Of a stretch of DNA of 48,425 nt, positions 29,870 to 37,820 are shown in pieces (position 1 is the stretch's first letter; every line of letters begins with the position of its first letter). The position numbers and the translations under genes were made by a program. Under the pieces are notes generated by a model. That model was not told where the DNA came from, did no database searches, and worked only from the letters and a program-made list of their open reading frames with translations. Source of the DNA: Caldilineae bacterium (GTDB lineage: Bacteria > Chloroflexota > Anaerolineae > DUEN01); contig DUEN01000011.1 in NCBI GenBank assembly GCA_011176545.1, positions 1 through 48,425 on the forward strand. Direction: 5' to 3'.

Positions 29870-32722
29870 CTACAGCAATCCCAGTTCCCTGGCCCGCTGA
29901 ACTGCATCCCTTCGCCGGTGGACGTCTAACTTGCCATAAATGCTCTTTATATGAGATCGGACCGTGTTCACGGAGATGAAGAGCTCCTGAGCGATTTCTG
30001 TGCTCGACAGGCTGGTTGTCAGGAACCGCAGCACCTCCAACTCGCGCTCACTGAGCGGCTCAATGAGGGTTTCAGGTTGGAGGGTTGAAAGTTGAAGGTC
30101 AGACCGAAACATGGATAGCAATTTACCCACGTAGTCTACCGCAATCCTCCGAGCGAGCGCCTGCCGCAGCAATGTACCCATCGGAGCACCCTCGTCGATG
30201 AAGATGCGCACATAGCCCCCGGGTTCGGCCAGCTTCAGAGCCCGGGTCAGCGCGGCCAGAGCCCTTTGACTGTCACCGTACGCCTGGAGTGCCAACGCCT
30301 GCAAGATCAGGACCTTGATGGTTTCATGGATCCACCCGGCTGCCTCTGCAGCCTCCAATAGCCGGGCTAACAACCTCAGCGCTTCCTCTAAGAAAGGACC
30401 AGATGGTTGTTGCATGCCTTGGGCGACCAGCACCCGTGTCAGGTTGATGTGGTGCAGGTCGTGATGATAGCTGAATTCGCCGTCCGCGCTCAGCCCACTC
30501 GTCCGTGCCCAGCGGACTGCTGCCTCCAGATCCTCCGTGGACAGCCACAACCGCAGACGACAATCGTCCAGCCAGCAGACGATCCACGGGTCCACCTTCG
30601 TCCCCTGCAAAAGCTGATCTGTTCGCTGAAGCGTGTCCCTCACGCCTGCAAGATCTCGCTGGGCCAGTTGGACTCGTGCGAGGGCGGCGTACGCTTCGGC
30701 CATCAAGTCGACATGGCCTAGCTGAGTGCAAAGCTTCACTCCGTCATCCGCGTCGTGGCGGGCGCGCTCCAGGTCATTCCACTCGCATGCTAACTCGCTC
30801 AGTTTGACCAGCGGATAGCCGGCGTTGGGGAATCGCCTTCTCCCAGGCCCTTGAGACAACGCCAAGGCCTCACGGAAGGTCTCTTGAGCCTTCAGCAGCC
30901 TGGCCTGTTTTACCTGCTGCATCCCCACGTAACACAGAGCAGATGATGCTCTGTAGGGATAATCGCCTTTGATCGCATTCGAGGCACACTCGGCGAACGC
31001 CTGCTCCGCGCCTGAGACGTCGCCCATCCCCCAGTAAGCGCCACCCAGCGCGATGGCAGCGGTGCCGCGCGTGAAGTAATCATCCTCCGGCAGCAACCGC
31101 AGGGCCTTCTGGGCCTGTTCGAGCACGCGAGGGATTTCTTCGTTGGTGAGGGCATAATGGGCTCGAACCGTAGCGATGTAACCCGAAATCACTCGCCTTT
31201 CCTCTTCGCTTATGGACACGAGCTCTTTCGATTGCTCTTCCGGTTCACCTGAAAGCGGCAGGCCACTGAGCACCTGTTCTGCGTTTTCCAGGCATTCCTC
31301 TCCGCCTTCTCTCGTTCCGGTCCAGTGGCGCGTCCACGCCTGATAGACGCACAACCAGGGACGTGTCTGCACCAGTCCCTTCGGCAAGGCCTCGAGCCAT
31401 GAGGCCAGGATGTTGTACTTGCTCTGGTGAAGCAGGTCCCGGGCATACTTCTCAACCAGACGTGCGGCTCGCCCGTAATCTTGAGCGGCAAAAGCATGCG
31501 CGATCGTCTCTTCGACGAACCCTTCCTCTTCAAACCACTCACTGGCCCTCTGATGCAAGCAAGACACTTGGTCTGGGTAGGTCAGCGCCAACTGATTGCG
31601 AAGCAGATCGGCGAAAAGGTGATGATACCGATACCAACGCCGCTCGTCGTCCAGGGGGATAACGAACAGGTTGGCTCGCTCCAGGTGTTCCAGCATCTCC
31701 TGGCTGGGATATTGAGATTGGGGATTAGAGATGGGAGATTGGTTATCAGATGGCTCAATCTCTAGCCTCCGATCTCCAATCTCCAACACAGCATCGCACA
31801 GGGGGCCAGTCATGCGCTCCAGGATCGAGGTTTTCAGCAGGAATTCCCGAACATCGCTGGATTGTCGATCGAGGACCTCTTCCACCAGGTAGTCTAGAAT
31901 GAAGCGGTGGCTGCCGCTGAAGGCCTTAATGAACGCGACCACATCTTGTCGTCCCTGCATCGAGAGGGCGGCCATCTGCAGCCCCGCGATCCAGCCTTCC
32001 GTTCGAGTCTCCAGGGCTGCGATATCTTCGGCTGATAACCCCAATTCCATCACGTCGTTCAGGAAAGCGGCCGTTTCGTCAGAGGTGAAGCGCAGGACAT
32101 CTGCACGCAGCTCGATGATCTCGCGGCTGGCCCGCCTGCGGGCCAGGGACAGGGGCGGGTCCGCTCGTGTGGCGATGATCAGGTGCATATTGGGAGGCAT
32201 GTGCTCCAGCAAGAAGGCGAGGGCGTTGTGGATGGAACGGGTCGTGATGACGTGGTAGTCGTCCAGCACGAGGACGAGGGGGTATGGGATCCCGGTGATC
32301 TCGTTGATCAGGTCGGTCAACAGCGGTTCGATGGGCGGCGGCCGGGGGGATTGGAGCATCGTCAGAGTAGCCTTCCCGAGATCATCATGGATTGTCTGCA
32401 AGGCGGCGGTGAAGTAGGCCCAGAATCGCGTTGGGTCATTGTCGTTTTCGTCGAGAGAGAGCCAAGCAAACTTTGGAGATCGGCGACTGAAGATGGGAGA
32501 TTGGTGGCTCTGAGCACCGTCCAATCTCCCATCTCTAACCTCCACTCTCTCCTTAACCCATGCGCTCAGCAGGGTGGTCTTGCCGAAGCCAGCCGGGGCG
32601 GAGACGAGGGTGAGTTTGCGGTGGAGGCCTGTGTTCAACCGCTCGATTAAGCGCGGGCGCGAGACCAGCTCCGGCTGGACGGGAGGGATATAAAGTTTGG
32701 TCCTGAGCAATGGCGTAGCCAT
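29870..32722 (-). CDS. MalT-like LuxR-family ATP-dependent transcriptional regulator (LAL/STAND)
   Basis: 950 aa. The STAND ATPase domain comes first: Walker A SAPAGFGKTTLLS (residues 41-53), Walker B VLVLDDYHV (150-158), and sensor-like LIIATRADPP (181-190). Then come winged-helix elements (DYLVEEVLDRQ, FLLKTSILERMTGPLC), a long TPR-type superhelix (about 360-850), and a C-terminal LuxR helix-turn-helix (LSERELEVLRFL, FISVNTVRSHIKSIYGKLDV). This is the layout of MalT, which senses an inducer through the TPR region and activates genes. Three stretches look inserted: residues 59-84, 313-339 and about 868-882. Each is encoded by CAATCTC- or TTCAACC-like heptad DNA, two of them palindromic. Start chosen from the standard MATPLLRTKLYIPP beginning. 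No obvious target operon adjoins. Confidence 0.92.
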   Translation of the reverse strand: MATPLLRTKLYIPPVQPELVSRPRLIERLNTGLHRKLTLVSAPAGFGKTTLLSAWVKERVEVRDGRLDGAQSHQSPIFSRRSPKFAWLSLDENDNDPTRFWAYFTAALQTIHDDLGKATLTMLQSPRPPPIEPLLTDLINEITGIPYPLVLVLDDYHVITTRSIHNALAFLLEHMPPNMHLIIATRADPPLSLARRRASREIIELRADVLRFTSDETAAFLNDVMELGLSAEDIAALETRTEGWIAGLQMAALSMQGRQDVVAFIKAFSGSHRFILDYLVEEVLDRQSSDVREFLLKTSILERMTGPLCDAVLEIGDRRLEIEPSDNQSPISNPQSQYPSQEMLEHLERANLFVIPLDDERRWYRYHHLFADLLRNQLALTYPDQVSCLHQRASEWFEEEGFVEETIAHAFAAQDYGRAARLVEKYARDLLHQSKYNILASWLEALPKGLVQTRPWLCVYQAWTRHWTGTREGGEECLENAEQVLSGLPLSGEPEEQSKELVSISEEERRVISGYIATVRAHYALTNEEIPRVLEQAQKALRLLPEDDYFTRGTAAIALGGAYWGMGDVSGAEQAFAECASNAIKGDYPYRASSALCYVGMQQVKQARLLKAQETFREALALSQGPGRRRFPNAGYPLVKLSELACEWNDLERARHDADDGVKLCTQLGHVDLMAEAYAALARVQLAQRDLAGVRDTLQRTDQLLQGTKVDPWIVCWLDDCRLRLWLSTEDLEAAVRWARTSGLSADGEFSYHHDLHHINLTRVLVAQGMQQPSGPFLEEALRLLARLLEAAEAAGWIHETIKVLILQALALQAYGDSQRALAALTRALKLAEPGGYVRIFIDEGAPMGTLLRQALARRIAVDYVGKLLSMFRSDLQLSTLQPETLIEPLSERELEVLRFLTTSLSSTEIAQELFISVNTVRSHIKSIYGKLDVHRRRDAVQRARELGLL
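30069..30104 (-). repeat. TTCAACC-type heptad insertion before the HTH
   Basis: On the coding strand this reads as degenerate CTTCAAC and CTCCAACC heptads and encodes SDLQLSTLQPETL in the linker between the TPR region and the LuxR HTH of the MalT-like regulator. It is low-complexity and in frame. Confidence 0.55.
31706..31786. repeat. In-frame palindromic heptad element in the regulator gene, second copy
   Basis: Arms of about 31 nt (31712-31742 and 31754-31786), both built from GAGATTGG/CCAATCTC heptads, are imperfect inverted complements around an 11-nt loop. The insert is a multiple of three and encodes residues 313-339 (EIGDRRLEIEPSDNQSPISN...) within the ATPase/winged-helix junction. 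Confidence 0.7.
32471..32551. repeat. In-frame palindromic heptad element in the regulator gene, first copy
   Basis: AGATGGGAGATTGG (32491-32504) and its exact complement (32521-32534) form a 14-bp stem with a 16-nt loop, flanked by further GGAGAT and CTCTCC heptads. It encodes residues 59-84 just after Walker A, between LLSAWVK and FAWLSLDE, where this family normally has only a short loop. Confidence 0.75.
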
Positions 32723-33025
32723 CTCTTCCTTCCCACCAATATTGTGGGGCTAATCCAGATCGTGAACTGAGAATTGAGATAGCCTCATCTTACCATATTT
32801 TGTTCAGCTTTGCATGATTACAATATCTCTCATTTGGACTGATATATCGTAATCCAATTGGCTATTGACGCCCATAATAACAGCGCGAAAATGCTATTGG
32901 ATACGTCCAATAGGGAGGAGCCCCGAGTATTTCGAGCCCAGGGGCTGCGGGTTATCGGTGTGCCCGTAGATCGTCATGGGATGGAGGTGGATCGGGCGTG
33001 TAGCGTGGCATGATGGGAATTTCCG
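32723..33025. other. AT-rich divergent intergenic region with inverted repeat
   Basis: A 303-bp gap between the divergent regulator and CPBP protease genes. It holds no convincing gene. An AT-rich stretch (32790-32900) could carry promoters for both sides; TTGACG at 32865-32870 is a possible -35 for the rightward operon, with a poor -10. CTATTGGA-TACG-TCCAATAG (32894-32913) is a perfect 8-bp inverted repeat and a plausible operator. Confidence 0.5.
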
Positions 33026-33724
33026 ATGCGGAAAATAGCGGCGGTAGTGTTTGAAGGGCTGTTGTTCGTCGAGGGTCTCAATGCCTTCGCCTTTATGAAG
33101 CACGACTTTCCCCGCTTCTGGCCGGTAGGCGTTGCTCTGACAGTGGCTTCCCTGGCCTGGATCGGTTGGATGAGCTGCTGGGTCTTTCGATACCGCCTCG
33201 CTGATCTTGGGCTGACGCGAGGTCAGGTTAGCTGGGGGGTATGGGCCTCTATCGGCGCAGTTTTCTTGCTAGGGCTGGCCGTCGAGTTACGCTGGCCATC
33301 TCCGGTGCACGGAGAGGTGACCGTCACTCGCCTGCTCACTGCGGCCGCTTTCTCGGTGGTGTATTCGCCGCTGTACGAGGAACTTCTTTTCCGGGGCTAC
33401 CTGTTCCGTCGCACTTGGAGTATCTCTCCTGGGGCATTGGGCAGTGGCTGGTATCGGATCCATTTCGCCTCTTTGTTCAGTGCTGGCTTTTGGGCGTTAA
33501 ACCACCTCCCCAGCTTGACGTTGCTTGTAACCCTGAGCTTGGTGGATGAATCGCCCTTCGTTGCTAATTGGAGTTTTGTGGCTCTGGTAGCTCTCGTTGG
33601 CCTCGTGGCCGGCGAGCTGCGGGCGCGTACTGGCTCCATCTGGCCGGGGGTGGCGCTCCATGCGCTGATGAACGGCCTGTTCGTAGTCTCGCTAGTGCGC
33701 GTGTTTATGCTGGGAGCGGGTTGA
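33026..33724 (+). CDS. CPBP-family intramembrane metalloprotease
   Basis: 232 aa with about seven hydrophobic helices. The CPBP (CAAX-prenyl-protease-like, Abi) motifs are present: YEELLFRGYLFR (motif 1, with the Glu-Glu pair and Arg), FWALNHLPS with its His (motif 2), and WPGVALHALMNGLF with the His-Asn (motif 3). These membrane proteases cleave proteins inside the membrane or modify lipids; several protect against bacteriocins. The start ATG at 33026 has a weak ribosome binding site. It heads a rightward run of genes; the next gene follows 14 bp later. Substrate unknown. Confidence 0.82.
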   Translation: MRKIAAVVFEGLLFVEGLNAFAFMKHDFPRFWPVGVALTVASLAWIGWMSCWVFRYRLADLGLTRGQVSWGVWASIGAVFLLGLAVELRWPSPVHGEVTVTRLLTAAAFSVVYSPLYEELLFRGYLFRRTWSISPGALGSGWYRIHFASLFSAGFWALNHLPSLTLLVTLSLVDESPFVANWSFVALVALVGLVAGELRARTGSIWPGVALHALMNGLFVVSLVRVFMLGAG

Positions 33725-33738
33725 TTCTGGAGGTGAGC

Positions 33739-34017
33739 ATGCGCAATCCGGATTGGGATGAATGCAGGACATGCAAAGGGCGTGACCTGTGCCATGGGGA
33801 AGGGACGCTGGCTGGCTATGGGATGTCGGGTCAGCTTTTCCATGAGTTGGCAACCCACGATGCTGAGGCACGAGCCTTCTTCGAACGGCGGGCCGACGAG
33901 TTGCTGGAGCTTCAGCGACTGACCAATATGGACACACGTTGGATGATCCTGCATGGCCTGCTCAACGGCGCCGTGTGGGCGTTGAGCAGGAGAAGTGAGC
34001 CAAGGAGTGAATCATGA
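33739..34017 (+). CDS. Small Cys-rich hypothetical protein
   Basis: 92 aa from the ATG at 33739 after GGAGGTGAGC. Not recognised. The N-terminus carries DECRTCKGRDLCHG, a C-x2-C-x5-C cluster that could bind zinc or an Fe-S cluster. The rest is helical and charged (FFERRADELLELQRLTNMDT), without a membrane helix. Its TGA stop overlaps the next ATG (ATGA, 4 bp), so it is translationally coupled to the GNAT gene. Function unknown. Confidence 0.6.
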   Translation: MRNPDWDECRTCKGRDLCHGEGTLAGYGMSGQLFHELATHDAEARAFFERRADELLELQRLTNMDTRWMILHGLLNGAVWALSRRSEPRSES

Positions 34018-34451
34018 TTCGAGCCGCCGTAAAGTCAGATGCACCTCAAGTCTATCGACTGATGGCTCAGCTCCAGCAATTCGCTGGGGTAGAAGTTGCC
34101 CAGGAAGCGGCATTTACTCGCCAGTTCAGCCAGATATTGGCCGATCCCCGCTTTCAAGTTTTCGTGGCCGAGGACTCGAGGGCTATCCAGGGCGTGATCA
34201 CAGTCTGGCTGCGGGAGAGCCTCTTCCATGGCGGACGTGTAGCTCTGATAGACGAGCTGATCATTGACGAAGGCAGTCGAGGCCAGGGGATCGGTTCACA
34301 GCTTGTAGACTACGTGGTCACATGTTGCACCCGGCTGGGATGTGTGGAGGTGGAAGTCTCCACCGAGGCAGATAATCTGGCGGCTCGCACCTTCTATGTT
34401 AAACATGGCTTTGCCGAGCAAGGAATACTTTTGGAACGGGAACTAGCATGA
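34014..34451 (+). CDS. GNAT-family N-acetyltransferase
   Basis: 145 aa, a complete compact GNAT: N-terminal AAVKSDAPQVYRLMAQLQ, beta strands FQVFVAEDSRAIQGVITVWL, the acetyl-CoA loop SRGQGIGSQLVDYVV (Q/R-x-x-G-x-G), and the C-terminal segment NLAARTFYVKHGFAEQG. Transfers acetyl from acetyl-CoA to an amine; substrate unknown. It overlaps the genes on both sides by 4 bp (ATGA), in a tightly coupled operon running from the CPBP gene to the MFS gene. Confidence 0.85.
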   Translation: MIRAAVKSDAPQVYRLMAQLQQFAGVEVAQEAAFTRQFSQILADPRFQVFVAEDSRAIQGVITVWLRESLFHGGRVALIDELIIDEGSRGQGIGSQLVDYVVTCCTRLGCVEVEVSTEADNLAARTFYVKHGFAEQGILLERELA

Positions 34452-35041
34452 ACACAAGCTCCGTGCGGCGCGGCGCGATCTTGATCTTCCCCGGCGTCGA
34501 GGAACTGGATTTCGTTGGAGCCTATGAGGTGTTAGGCAAGGCGAGGACGATGGCGGACAAAGGACAGTTGGTGCTAGCGAGGACGCTGGATATATGATTA
34601 TTAGCCCGCGAGCAACGGGTGGTCTGCGCCAACGGGATGGTCGTGCAGCCCCATCAATGCTACGATGGGCTGAAGGGATTCGACTTCGTCGTCGTGCCGG
34701 GTGGACGAGGTGTGGACGCCTTGCGGGAGGACACCGCTCTGTTGGCCGACTTATCTCGTTTCCACCGGGCCGGAGGGTTGCTCTGCTCTGTGTGCACGGG
34801 CGCTCTGATCCTGGCCTGGGCTGGCGTGCTGGAGGGGCGCCGGGCCACTACGCATCACTCACATCGCGAGAAACTGGCTCCTTACTGCCAGGTGGTAGAC
34901 CAGCGAGTAGTTGCCGATGGGAATATCATCACCGCCGCTGGAGTGTCAGCCTCGCTGGACCTGGGATTTGTCCTGTTGGAGCGGTTCTATGGAGCAGAGG
35001 TGGCCCGCCAAGTTGCCGGACGCATCGAGTATTGTTGGTGA
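34448..35041 (+). pseudogene. DJ-1/PfpI-family (GATase1-like) protein interrupted by an in-frame TGA
   Basis: Over 198 codons the frame is continuous except for TGA at 34595-34597 (codon 50). The first part (GAILIFPGVEELDFVGAYEV) and the second part (VCANGMVVQPHQCYDGLKGF, VVVPGGRGVDAL, LLCSVCTGALILAWAG) are both typical DJ-1/PfpI sequence. The second includes the nucleophile-elbow Cys in VCTGA. The stretch around the stop, codons 48-53 (DI, stop, LL), looks like a short AT-rich insertion in an otherwise normal RTL-AREQRVVCANG segment. The TGA is not at the nucleophile. A tRNA-Sec gene is 10 kb away, but I see no convincing SECIS hairpin after the TGA. A nonsense mutation is more likely; the second half could still be made from the GTG at 34619. 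Confidence 0.75.
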
Positions 35042-35131
35042 TGACTGTGAACATTCGGTCACTGTTCTTCCATCTGCTATTCCAGGAGATGCGAGCAAGC
35101 CAGGAGTGGCCTTATCTTCAACGAAGGCCGT

Positions 35132-36382
35132 TTGCGGAAGCTCGCGGCACGAGATCTCAATGGTTGGCTGGAGCGGGATCAGGCGCTGCTGGAGGCGCGG
35201 CAGGAGAGGAAGGATTTGAGAGCTCTGCGAAACCGCGTTGTATTGGCCTTCCTGCTGTTTAACGTTCTGGCGGGCATCCTCTTTGTCGGTGGGGCGCTGC
35301 TGGTCTCGTTCATGCGCTCCTTCGGCACGACTCCCTCCCAATTGGGGCTGATTCTGGGAGCCGGATGGGGGGCCAGCGTCCTGGGAGCCTTGAGTGGCGG
35401 AGCTCTGGCCGACCGCATCGGCCCCCGCCGGACGGTTCTGCTGACGACGGCTGTGGTTGCCGGGGCCCTTTTGGGTAAAGCCCTCTCGCGCCACTGGCTT
35501 CAGGCTGGGATCTGTCATCTGCTGGGTATGGGCGCGCAGGCGGCCCTCTTCCCATCGGCTGTGGTGCTGTTGAAAGGCACGGTGGAAGAAGAGGTGGGAA
35601 GCTCCTTGGGCTTCCTGAATACGGCCTTCTCCGTCATCGCCATCCCTGGAGCGGTGCTTACCGGATGGGTGGTGGGGCGGCACGGGTGGAGCGTGCTCTT
35701 CCTGGGCAAGTTTGCCACCTACCTTGTCGTTCTGCCTCTGCTCGTTCTATTGCTCCCCGAAATAATAGGACGGGCTGGGAAGCAGGAAGAGGCGAGGGGA
35801 GTATGGCTGGAGGCCCTCGCGCACCCGCCGCTTCTCCTGGTTTGCGCCAGCGTCTTCGTGGTGACGGTGGGAGGATACGTCCATGCCTATTACCCCTACT
35901 TCGTCCAAGAGCGATTCGCTGCAGATGTGAGCGGGCTGGCCCTCTTCGATTCACTCTACAACGCCGTCTGGATGCTCTCCAACTGGCCGGCCGGGGTGCT
36001 TGCCGACCGGGTAGGGCGAGGACGGGTTGCCCTTATGGGTTATGGCGTGACCGGGGTGGCCTGGTTTCTCTTCCCTTTCGCTCCCTCGTTACTGGTGACT
36101 TATCTGCTTTACAGCCTCTATTGTCTGGGCAACTCGCTGGGCTTCTACGCCAGTGTCTTCGCTCTGGACGTGGCGCCGGAGCGGTTCAAGGGACGGGCGG
36201 TGGGACTTTTCGACGCTGCTATGTACTCAGGGAGTGCACTTGGGGATGGAGCAGGGGGCCTGCTATGGCAACACTGGGGCGCGCGCTTCTCCTTTGTACT
36301 GGCTGGCGGCGCATATCTCTTCGGTACCCTCCTCTTAGCGCTGGGAGGGCGTGAGACTCATAGAGAAGACGGGAGGTCATGA
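35132..36382 (+). CDS. Major facilitator superfamily transporter
   Basis: 416 aa with 12 hydrophobic helices. The loop 2-3 signature of MFS permeases is visible as GGALADRIGPRRTVLLTT (about residues 88-105), and its repeat in the second half as GVLADRVGRGRVALMGYG. The N-terminus begins with a Glu/Arg-rich helix (LEARQERKDLRALRNR) before the first membrane helix. I use the TTG at 35132 because the frame has no ATG upstream before a stop at 35048-35050; AAGG lies just before it. The gene overlaps the downstream GNAT remnant by 4 bp (ATGA). Substrate unknown; a drug or sugar-type exporter is possible. Confidence 0.8.
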   Translation: MRKLAARDLNGWLERDQALLEARQERKDLRALRNRVVLAFLLFNVLAGILFVGGALLVSFMRSFGTTPSQLGLILGAGWGASVLGALSGGALADRIGPRRTVLLTTAVVAGALLGKALSRHWLQAGICHLLGMGAQAALFPSAVVLLKGTVEEEVGSSLGFLNTAFSVIAIPGAVLTGWVVGRHGWSVLFLGKFATYLVVLPLLVLLLPEIIGRAGKQEEARGVWLEALAHPPLLLVCASVFVVTVGGYVHAYYPYFVQERFAADVSGLALFDSLYNAVWMLSNWPAGVLADRVGRGRVALMGYGVTGVAWFLFPFAPSLLVTYLLYSLYCLGNSLGFYASVFALDVAPERFKGRAVGLFDAAMYSGSALGDGAGGLLWQHWGARFSFVLAGGAYLFGTLLLALGGRETHREDGRS

Positions 36383-36660
36383 TGGTCCGCATCCGATCTG
36401 CCACACCGGAGGACTTGTTCGCTCTGGTCCCCCTCTATCAGGCCTTCTTCACCCTGCACCGCCGATTCCTGGGGAATGAGGAGCCCTTGAGCATAGCCAA
36501 GGCGACCGACATCGTTCAAGAGGCACTGCAACAGCCACAGAGTTGGCTCATCGTGGCTGAGGAGATGGAAACAGGACAGATCATTGGCTTCGCCTGCTGA
36601 GAGGAGCGGGATGGAGCGTTTTTTGGGCGGGAGCTGTTCGTCCGGCCCGAGTGCAGGAAC
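36379..36660 (+). pseudogene. GNAT-family acetyltransferase remnant with nonsense codon
   Basis: 74 intact codons begin with a normal GNAT N-terminus (RIRSATPEDLFALVPLYQAF, later WLIVAEEMETGQIIGFAC). They end at TGA 36598-36600, after which the same frame continues with a recognisable GNAT beta strand and loop (EERDGAFFGRELFVRPECRN, then LGNGT). A single base change, for example TGG to TGA, would explain the stop. After about 36660 no frame gives the expected acetyl-CoA loop and C-terminus, so the rest is lost or frameshifted. The remnant is last in the MFS operon and is followed by the NAD-dependent epimerase gene. Probably non-functional. Confidence 0.65.
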
Positions 36661-36768
36661 CTGGGCAATGGGACGCATGGGCCATGTCGCTCATCTCTCG
36701 GAGGGATGGTCGCTTTTTGGCTGCTGAAGGCGGCAGGGCTGTGCATTCTGTTTATGGAGGAATCTGTG

Positions 36769-37779
36769 ATGAACGTCCTCGTCATCGGCGGCACCCGCTT
36801 CATCGGCCGGGCCATCGTCGAGGAGCTGCTGCAGCGGGGGCACACGGTTACCGTCTATCACCGGGGGCAACATGAGATCGAATTCTCCGCTCCTGTGACC
36901 CACGTCCACGGCGACCGACGCGACTACGCTCGCTTCCGGGCCGACTTAGCCCGCCTCTCGCCCGAGGCGGTGGTGGACGTCATTCCGATGAACGCCGATG
37001 ATGCCCGGGCGGTGGTGGAGGCACTGCGTGGCCGCATTGCCCGCTCCGTCCACATCTCCAGTGGTGACGTCTATGCCCCTGACCAGCCAATTCCCATCTC
37101 GGAGGATGCCCCCATCCGCCCCGCCGAGCCGGTTGAACTGCGATTGGACGACCGAACCGTGCCCTACAGCAAGGTGGCTGTCGAGGCCGTCATCCGCGAG
37201 GCCCAGGCGGCCGGTGATTTTCCGGCCACCATCCTGCGCCTGCCGGCCGTCTACGGCCCCGGCGATCCCGTGGCACAGGAGTGGTTCTTCGTCAGGCGCG
37301 TACTTGATGGCCGGTGCCGTATCGCCCTGCCCGATGGCGGGCTGGGCCTCTTCCACCGGGGGTACGTGGACGATGTGGCCCGCGCCGTCGCCCTGGCCTT
37401 GGAGAGCTCTCGGGCGGTCGGCCGCACCTACAACGTGGGCCACGAGCGGGTTCTCACCGTGCGGGGGATCGCGGAGCTGGTGGCAGAGGTGATGGGGCAC
37501 GCGTGGGAGATCCTCTTCGTGCCTGCCAGCCAGCTGCCCCCGACCAATCCGTACGCGCCGCCCTACCCCATCGTCTATGACCTGAACCGTATCCGAGAGG
37601 AGCTGGACTACCGGGAGTCAGTCTCGTTGGAAGAAGGGATGCGACGGACGGTGGCCTGGCTGGTGGAGAATCCGCCGAGTCTGGAGACGTGGAGGCTGGC
37701 CCGTTACCTGAGTCACGACGCCTTCGACTATGCTGCTGAGGATGCGGCCATAAGGGCGATGGAGAGAAGAGGCGGATGA
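36769..37779 (+). CDS. NAD-dependent epimerase/dehydratase family protein (atypical SDR)
   Basis: 336 aa from the ATG at 36769, behind GGAGG at 8 nt; an in-frame start at 36706 lacks a ribosome binding site. The Rossmann motif GGTRFIGRAIVEEL is at the very N-terminus, followed by SVHISSGDVYAPD and ILRLPAVYGPGDP. A standard Tyr-x-x-x-Lys is not clear; the corresponding PYSKVAVEAV lacks Lys at the fourth position, as in atypical SDR epimerases. The C-terminal half (YNVGHERVLTVRGIAELVAE, then LDYRESVSLEEGMRRTVAWL) matches sugar-nucleotide epimerase/reductase-like proteins. Acts on a nucleotide sugar or similar; substrate not assignable. Confidence 0.8.
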   Translation: MNVLVIGGTRFIGRAIVEELLQRGHTVTVYHRGQHEIEFSAPVTHVHGDRRDYARFRADLARLSPEAVVDVIPMNADDARAVVEALRGRIARSVHISSGDVYAPDQPIPISEDAPIRPAEPVELRLDDRTVPYSKVAVEAVIREAQAAGDFPATILRLPAVYGPGDPVAQEWFFVRRVLDGRCRIALPDGGLGLFHRGYVDDVARAVALALESSRAVGRTYNVGHERVLTVRGIAELVAEVMGHAWEILFVPASQLPPTNPYAPPYPIVYDLNRIREELDYRESVSLEEGMRRTVAWLVENPPSLETWRLARYLSHDAFDYAAEDAAIRAMERRGG

Positions 37780-37791
37780 GGTCTAGACCTC
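37778..37791. repeat. GAGGTCTAGACCTC palindrome at gene end
   Basis: A perfect 14-bp palindrome overlapping the epimerase stop codon, between convergent genes. A second small hairpin (CGCC/GGCG) follows near 37816-37829. It may act in transcription termination; there is no T-run. Confidence 0.4.
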
Positions 37792-37820
37792 GCTGAGAGC
37801 CGCTGATCACCATCACGCCT

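Noticed and set aside
34595..34597. Selenocysteine codon in the DJ-1/PfpI gene
   Set aside because: The TGA is not at a catalytic position, the adjoining codons look like a short insertion, and the sequence after it does not fold into the small stem with a GGUC loop expected for a bacterial SECIS.
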